The translations under genes were made by a program, and so were the position numbers. This document shows, one piece after another, positions 57,613-64,000 of a stretch of DNA of 64,000 bases; position 1 is the first letter of the stretch, and each line of letters starts with the position of its first letter. The notes beneath the pieces are model-generated. The model searched no databases. It worked only from the letters and a program-made list of their open reading frames with translations, and was not told the DNA's origin. Source of the stretch: Eutypa lata (Eukaryota; Ascomycota; Sordariomycetes; Xylariales; Diatrypaceae); NCBI GenBank assembly GCA_022661535.1, contig JAKULF010000009.1:124001-188000 (forward strand), read 5' to 3'.

Positions 57613-59942
57613 CATGGAATCTCTAGGGTTCCTTGTAACTCCCCGTTAAAGACTGTTCGTGAAAGGCTTCGTGTGCGCGTCGGTCTGGAAGGTACGTGTC
57701 CTATCACAGAGGTCGGGGAGGACGAGAAGATTGGGGTGGGAGATACCCAATATGTTGTCGTCGAAGTTAGACAACGGGAGGTGAAGGGCAGACAGGAACC
57801 TTGGAAGTCAGGTGGGGGTCAGGTTAGGTAGGAAGTAGGAGGTAGGTAGGTAGAAGTAGGTAAGTAAGTAGGTAGAGCTGGTAGAGCTGGTAGAGAGTAG
57901 GTAGTGGTAGGTGGTAGTAGGTCAGTGGCGCTAAATCACAACAACGCAAGACTAAGACAAAATGATACCTGAGGGTGGGAATGAAAAACAGAATAAAAAA
58001 GAGACAGGAACAGAGAAAGAGAGAGATGATGATGATAAGGTGAAGTCGGTGTGTAGACTCTAGAGTTAAGTTACGTAGAAGAGGTTAAAAGCAGTAATAA
58101 AAAGTGATATCAGTTGTTAGAAGTAGTTAGTAAGGAAGTTATTTGGTTGATCATATCAATCAAAGAACCAGCAGTCCTGAACCACCTGAATACCCATGGT
58201 GGACTCTCTGTTGTTTCTAATTCTTTAGGTATGGAGTCTGGAGGTTAGGTGGTTAAGTAGGTAGGTAGGTACTGGGCAGTTGGGTAACAGTTAGTTAACT
58301 GACTTAGCTAAGTCAAAGGGGGATGGGGGCGATTGGGGGGTTGTTTCAATGCTACTCCTCAGTGGACGTAGTGAGTAGCGAATCCATAGGCGTCTGTTTG
58401 GTGTCTTGGGTGTGACTAGCGTATCTATTATCTACCTACCTGGTAGATAAGTACCTGGCTAGGGGGCTAGAAGCTTGTGTTTAATCGACGCTGATTGGAC
58501 TATAATGACATTATGCTAAGAGTTTAATGTACCTAGTTAAGTAACGGGTCTACTACTATGTACCTATCTAGGTAGTTAGTTGAACTGTGTCACATGAAAG
58601 AGGTCTCGGTTTGCGGCACAAACTTGCAGACTTGTAGGACTTGTTAAGACAGATTGTATCCCAAATAAGTATGCAGAAACATACTACATCCCTATAGTTG
58701 CATATATCTCTGGTGGCGACGACATACATGCTTCATAGCAACTACATGTAGGTATGTCGTTGAGGCTTAGATACCAGATGCCTACCTACCTAATCTTCAG
58801 CGCGGTTGCGCTAATACCCGAAAATGGAGGAGTGTCCATGTGCTGCACTAACATTAATCTGAAGTTTCCCTGAAACTAGAATGTAACGTTGGCCCTCAGC
58901 CTTAAAATTTCAGCTTTGGTTACAAATACCAGATCAACGTAACAAATTGTATGTATGCATAAATATCACAGAAAGAGAGAGAGAAAGAGAATCTAGAAAA
59001 AGAGAACCATTAAATATTACCCAAGAAAGAGTTTAATGTTAAGTGAGGTAGTTGAAAGGAACGACAGCCTGCAATAGTTGCGTAGTCAGTATATTGATAC
59101 CTCGTCGGTACATGGTTGACAGGGGGCGGGGTTCGAGTTGGGTTTCTACCCCGCAGGTATTCTACCCATGCCGATCCAGGCCTGCCAGGTATCCTATGTA
59201 CATGTATCTAATGCATTGTGTCGCTTATCAACATGCATACTTACCTACATATCGTTATGTATAAACATATAATCCCCCTATACAAACTGTCAGGCTGTGC
59301 AAGAACTAAAGCCCAGAACCAGAGCCTCGAACTCCCTCTACACTGCTCAGCCACAATACTTCGTAATTGGTAATTTCCTCCTTTTCCTTTGTTCTGACTA
59401 TAGCTAAGTAAGCAAGGTAAGTAAGTAGGTAGGTAGCATTGAGTCTCAACGGGGTCCTGGAGTGTGCGAAGCACCGCGACAGAATGCAGCCAAGGCTGGT
59501 TTAAAAGTCGTGATGACAAGGCTTATTATAGATATGCAGGTAGATACGAGGCATCTCAAGGTCTGACCTTGGGTGCGAGGAGGCGAGGAAGTGATCTAAT
59601 GAATGGTTTGTAGATCTGAAGGCCAATTACAACATTAAACTCAATATACGTGAAATGAAAGTTGAAGTAGTGACTTCGTATTGCTATCTACATACCTAGG
59701 GTAAGCTATACCGAAGGCAACGTATCCCGATCGAGATTTTCAGGGGCGTTTATGCATAACCCCTTTGTTCGACAAGCCCCGAATCCTACAATACTAGTCT
59801 ATCTACTGCGCCGTACAGAAGACAGATAATCCCATCCACCCAGGAATTCTTGCCTTGCGACTTACTTAGATGTATGTAGGTCACTATAGAGAGAGTGTGT
59901 GAATAGAGAAGGGAGACAGCGATCATATAGAATCAAGCATAC
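57613..59942. promoter_or_regulatory. Long SCH9 upstream region with GTAGGTA repeats
   Basis: About 2.3 kb without a gene separates SCH9 (minus) from the DHA2 gene (plus). GTAGGTAG-type low-complexity sequence (57824-57922 and again near 58255-58270) lies just upstream of SCH9. Purine-rich tracts follow (58975-59005). A long regulated 5' leader is plausible for a signalling kinase but is not shown. Confidence 0.45.
57824..57922. repeat. GTAGGTA/GTAGAGCTG low-complexity repeat
   Basis: Direct units of GGTAGGTA and GGTAGAGCT are reiterated over about 100 bases upstream of SCH9. Confidence 0.7.
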
Positions 59943-62438
59943 ATGGTGATAACCCAGCAAGTGCGAAATAACGTCGACAACATGACAAGTGACGATCCAG
60001 CAAGCCAAAACAAAACCATAAGCACGTCATCTGGAGCTGCAACTACCCAGGACCTAAATCGTGACGCGAGTACACCAATACTGACAGCAGCACCGACTAG
60101 GCATCAGGGCGGTGCTGATGCCGAGCAGAAGAACAATACGTCAGCCCCCGAGGAGGAGAAAACCGATGTGTCTGCCGAGAATGCTATACCCGCCGCAGAA
60201 GCTTCTCAGCAGCCTACGAGAGAATATCTGAAAGGGTGGAGATTGTATACTCTGACGTTCGCGTATGTGACAACCCCCTATCCAGGTAGACTGCAACTAC
60301 TCGCCGTATAAGGATCATATCATACAGCATCAACGATAAGCTAACCATGACTGCCACTTCAATTCAGGCTATGTCTATCGCTCCTCTTGTCAACCCTTGA
60401 AACGACCATCGTCAGCACCTCTCTTATATCCATCTCAAACGCTCTCGGAGGATTTGATCAAAGAGATTGGGTCGTCACTTCATATCTCATCACCTACACA
60501 GGTAAGTGGACAGATATAACTCTCTCTTCCATCACTGATGGTCTCCTCTACGTTGCCTACTCGGTTCAACTAACGACCTAGCCAACCCCTTATAGGATTT
60601 TTGATCATATATGCCAAGTTCAGCGATATCCTAGGGCGGAAATGGCTTCTCCTACTTGCGCTTGCCTTCTTCACCGTTTTCTCCATTATCTGTGGTTCCA
60701 TCTACAATATGGTGCACCTGTAAGTCGAACAGAGCCTATCTTTGTTGAGGGGTAGTGGTAAGAAGTACTCCGACTAATACGTACGTACGTGTGTCCGAAG
60801 TGTCATATTCCGAGCGTTTCAGGGCGTTGGCGCCTCGGGCATCTATGCTATGGTGACGGTCATTCAACCGGAGATGGTACCGCCGGAAAACTGGGGTAAT
60901 GTCATCGCCGTCACCTCCATGGTTATGGTGATGAGTTCGGTTCTCGGTCCGGTCCTGGGCGGAGTCATCAATGATCACTCGTCCTGGCGTTGGGTCTTTC
61001 TTCTCAAGTTAGTCAAGCAATCATCGCCGATCCGATTCCTCTCCCTCTTCTAGATATCACGGCGTCATGCCACATCACATCACGTCACGTCACGTCACGT
61101 CACATACATCACATCACATCTCGGGGCCCTTTCGCCAATTCATTTCCCCAAGCTAAGCTAACATTTAACAACAGCGCACCAGCCGGTGTCATAGCTACGG
61201 GACTAATCGCCTTCTTCATGCCGAACCACTTCCCAGAGATCCGGCGGCCATCAACAGCAAACTCGACGGGTCTCCGCGCCAAGCTCTCGCGGGCTTCTCT
61301 CGCCCGTCTCGATGTCGGGGGCGCCGCTCTCCTGCTCTCCTCTTCGGTGCTGATCGTATTCGCGTTCGAAGAGGCCGGCTCCCGGTACGGCTGGGCCAGC
61401 CCCGCTATCCTCGCCAGCCTGATCATCGGCGCCGCTCTCTTCGTGGGATTCCTCGGCTGGGAGAAGTTCATCGGTCGGGAAGGCTCTGTCCAGGAGCCGG
61501 TCTTCCCGCTTCGTTTATTGAAGGATCGGATCTTTGCAGCGCTCATCGCGTTAGTTGGCTCTTGATTCCTTTATTTATCTCCAATTTACTTCTCCTTTTA
61601 CAGTTCATGGTGTGCTAATATAGGCAATGAGTGTAGGGTCGCTTTCTTTACCGGTCCGCCGTTCATGACCGTGCTCATCAATCTGCCTCAGCGGTTCCAA
61701 GCTGTAGATGGACAATCAGCTTTCCAAGCAGGCATTCGAATGTTGCCGCTATTGCTATCCTCTCCCGTGGCTACAGCCGTGGCAGGACAGCTAGCCGCAA
61801 AGTTCAAGGTCCCCCCTTTCTACCTCATTCTCTTCGCTGCTTCGTTACAGATGGTTGGGCTTGGTCTCGCCAGTTCTGTGAAATACGTCAGTGGCAATGA
61901 AATGTACGGTTATGAAGTTATCATGGGCTTCGGGTTCGGGATGGGTTTGGTGTCACTTCTGATCTTCACACCTATGGTCGTAGATCGAGCAGACTTGGGT
62001 ATGTTATGAATACTTGTGAAACTCAATGATTAACCCGCTAATACAAACGTCTCAGGTGTGGCTATGGGAGCAATAACCCAAGTACGCGTATTGGGCGGGA
62101 CAATCGGACTTGCTATCAGGTAAGCTACGAACTGGAATTCCATACCGCTCACTTGGTGCTGTTAACTAACGTGTGCCAGTGCGACCGTCCTCAACAACTA
62201 TACCAACTCGCGTTTACAAGCCATATTGACGCTCGAAGAACTCCATCAGATCTCAGAGTCTGTACAGTATATAAACGCCTTACCGGATGTCACCCGTGAT
62301 ACAGTGAAGCAGATTTTCGCCGATGGCTATAACGAGCAAATGCGTACAATGCTTTATTTCAACATAGTGGTTTTCGTCGGTTCTCTGCTACTATGGGAGC
62401 GCAATTTGAGGAGTGCAGCGACTGTCCAGGGCTACTGA
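59943..62438 (+). CDS. MFS drug:H+ antiporter, DHA2 (14-TM) family, eight exons
   Basis: Exons 59943-60262, 60368-60501, 60596-60719, 60801-61007, 61175-61549, 61637-61998, 62056-62119 and 62180-62438 give 614 residues, with phases all consistent. The start is the ATG at 59943; M14 at 59982 is an alternative. A hydrophilic Thr/Ala/Glu-rich N-terminus of about 95 residues is followed by about 14 membrane segments. Landmarks are L-E-T-T-I-V-S-T-S-L in TM1, Y-A-K-F-S-D-I-L-G-R-K, F-Q-G-V-G-A-S-G, antiporter motif C as S-V-L-G-P-V-L-G-G, and W-R-W-V-F-L-L-N across a splice junction. Intron 4 (61008-61174) carries a CACGT/CACAT microsatellite. It is expected to export toxic or self-made small molecules. 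It is unlike the intronless DHA2 gene at 21912 in structure. The neighbouring SDR is convergent. Confidence 0.93.
61077..61123. repeat. CACGT/CACAT microsatellite inside an intron
   Basis: CACATCACATCACGTCACGT-type pentanucleotide units run within intron 4 of the DHA2 gene. Confidence 0.75.
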
Positions 62439-62762
62439 GTGTTTCAAGTATCAACGTCGTTTGAGATTTGAAGTCCTAAATATGGGATGTCAAGCTTGAT
62501 ATCACCATACATCAAGACCGAAAGGCAGCAAATATTTCTTTATAGATTTTATAGTCCGAGCGAGCTTGTATAAGAGATTAGAAAACAAATAGTTTAGTTC
62601 GGTACCCAAAATGTTATAGCATACTAAGTTTTATTATAATGATTCTCCCCTGCTACAATACCATTGCTTGCTGGCAGTGTTGATATAATCCACGTGTATT
62701 TTTCCTGATAGATAATTGAGCTCCGAAACCGCTTCCCGTGACATTAGTTCTCGGTGAGAGAA
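62439..62762. other. Intergenic between convergent genes
   Basis: AT-rich; nothing recognised beyond 3' flanks. Confidence 0.5.
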
Positions 62763-63965
62763 TTACTCAAAGTTGCTCCTCTCGAGGTCACCATCACCAG
62801 GTGAGTCGTTCAGTACATAGCCCAGCCCTATATAATCGTTCAGTCAGTATCTAGTTAACCGGGAAAGGACAAAGAACATAATGTCCAAGATCATGCCCAT
62901 TTCGGCTAAGTAATACACATACGAAAAGAAACACACACACACACACACACACAGAATGCGGAGGGGGAGAGAGAGAAAGACAGGAGCGAAGAAATCGAAT
63001 AAAACTCACACCACTAGCCGAAATAGCCTGCCCAGTAATCCAAGCCCCATCTCTTCCCGCCAACATCGCAACTATATCAGCGATCTCTTTCACGGAGCCG
63101 AGCCGGTTCTCAATGGGGGTGCTAGCCTTCTGCACTGCAATATCCAGAGTTAGCAAACGATTTTGTTTTTTGATATTTGACAATAGACGAGTTATATTCC
63201 AACCATGCTAAGAGGAAGATAAATGCTCCGAGCAGGAAGAAAAGGGAAGTGAAAGTGCCACTGAAAACACATAAAACAGAGAGATAGAAGCCCTAGACAA
63301 GTCAAAACCCTCCAGAAGTAGGACAGATTGACCAGACAAGTAAGCAATCGAAGCAAAGAAGTACAAAACATACTAGCGATGATCTCCCCAGGCACCCCAT
63401 CGAGCATATCACTAGGCACGGGGCCCGGATTGACGCAATTGACGGTGGTCCCGTTTGCGCCCAGCTCCGCCGCCCAGCACCTCGTGAGGCCTTCCAGCGC
63501 TGCCTTGGACGAGCAATACAAGCTCATAGCCTTGAAGCCCCCCCGGGCCCCCACCGACGACATGTTGATGATGCGGCCGTTCGCGTTCAGGTGCGGCAGC
63601 AGCGCCTGCGTCAGGAATATCACCCCCCGCACGTTCACGTCGTACACGGCCGCGAAGTCGGCCGGGGTGATCTCCCCGAGCGTGCGCACTACGTCGTAGC
63701 CTGCGTTGTTTACTATGATGTCGATTTTGAGGGTGTTGCTGCTGCTCTTGTCGCTGTCACTACTACTGTTGATGGTGGTGGTAGCTTCGCTCTTCTTCTT
63801 CTTCCACCACCTCACCAGATCCGCGATGAATGTCTTCCCGCCGTCGGGAGTGCCGAGGTCTGCGCGGCAGGGATGTGCGTCCGGGTTGTGCGGGAGCGCG
63901 CGGATCTGCGATGCGAGGGTTTGGACTTTGCCTGAGCTGCTGGGGGATGTGTAGCCTAGGATTAC
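62763..63965 (-). CDS. Short-chain dehydrogenase/reductase, 5' part beyond the window
   Basis: The visible exons are 63374-63965, 63012-63134 and 62763-62827. The first visible exon follows a CCCCAG acceptor at 63966-63967, so the N-terminal exon with the Rossmann Gly motif lies outside. Visible landmarks are V-I-L-G-Y after beta-2, the I-V-N-N-A-G motif, N-M-S-S-V-G with the catalytic Ser, Y-C-S-S-K (YxxxK), V-N-C-V-N-P-G-P-V and the tail G-Q-A-I-S-A-S-G. A Lys/Ser/Thr-rich insert of about 25 residues sits before beta-4 and is unusual for the family. The last junction uses GTGTGA, less certain. The first two exons are GC-rich. The enzyme is probably active, with substrate unknown. It is convergent with the DHA2 transporter. 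Confidence 0.87.
62931..62954. repeat. (AC)n microsatellite in an SDR intron
   Basis: Twelve AC units in a row, inside the second visible intron of the SDR gene. Confidence 0.9.
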
Positions 63966-64000
63966 CTGGGGTTGTTGTTAGCTGGTTATGTATGTGTGTA

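Noticed and set aside
57824..57922. CRISPR-like array
   Set aside because: Units are contiguous low-complexity repeats without unique spacers, in a eukaryotic genome.
59120..59165. tRNA-like GGTTCGAGTT word
   Set aside because: No acceptor stem or anticodon arm could be folded around it.

Overview
The window is filamentous-ascomycete nuclear DNA (Pezizomycotina). The evidence is short GT-AG introns of about 45-100 nt in nearly every gene, compact genes on both strands, typical fungal families (fungal rhodopsin-domain protein, DUF4267, DUF1996, allantoate-type permeases) and a single-copy SCH9 kinase. Gene repertoire and architecture suggest Sordariomycetes, perhaps Xylariales; that placement is inference only. 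No rRNA, tRNA or CRISPR was recognised. Splice sites below were assigned by hand from reading frame, GT/GC...AG borders and family similarity.

Layout. 0-11.5 kb is gene-poor and decayed. It holds a possible gene end, a hypothetical gene with an internally duplicated intron plus exon, a scrambled Ty3/gypsy integrase remnant, degenerate copies of one minus-strand family, and an intronless 522-residue protein built from W/L-x-x-FP repeats. 11.6-36 kb is an accessory metabolic and secretion region: DUF4267 membrane protein, rhodopsin-domain protein, isochorismatase-like hydrolase, cytochrome P450, DHA2 drug-efflux transporter, secreted DUF1996 protein, a small ten-cysteine secreted protein, allantoate-family permease, 2OG-Fe(II) oxygenase, M61-type peptidase and a short-chain dehydrogenase. 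Several of these are head-to-head pairs that could share promoters (rhodopsin/isochorismatase, P450/DHA2, DUF1996/secreted peptide, permease/oxygenase). No polyketide synthase, NRPS or terpene synthase is visible, so this is not a complete biosynthetic cluster as seen here.

36-42 kb carries an ankyrin pseudogene, a palindromic AT-rich spacer and a second anion-cation-symporter-family permease with 14 exons. 42-64 kb is more conserved: a small Ser-rich protein, a methionine-type amino-acid permease, a CmcJ/AsaB-type oxygenase-like protein, a very GC-rich secreted C69 family hydrolase with Ser where the nucleophile Cys is expected, glucose-6-phosphate isomerase, the SCH9 AGC kinase, another DHA2 transporter, and an SDR cut by the window end.

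The genes with firm roles are glucose-6-phosphate isomerase (glycolysis) and SCH9 (nutrient/TOR signalling). The rest is uptake, efflux, oxidation/reduction and secretion, consistent with nutrient scavenging and chemical interaction.
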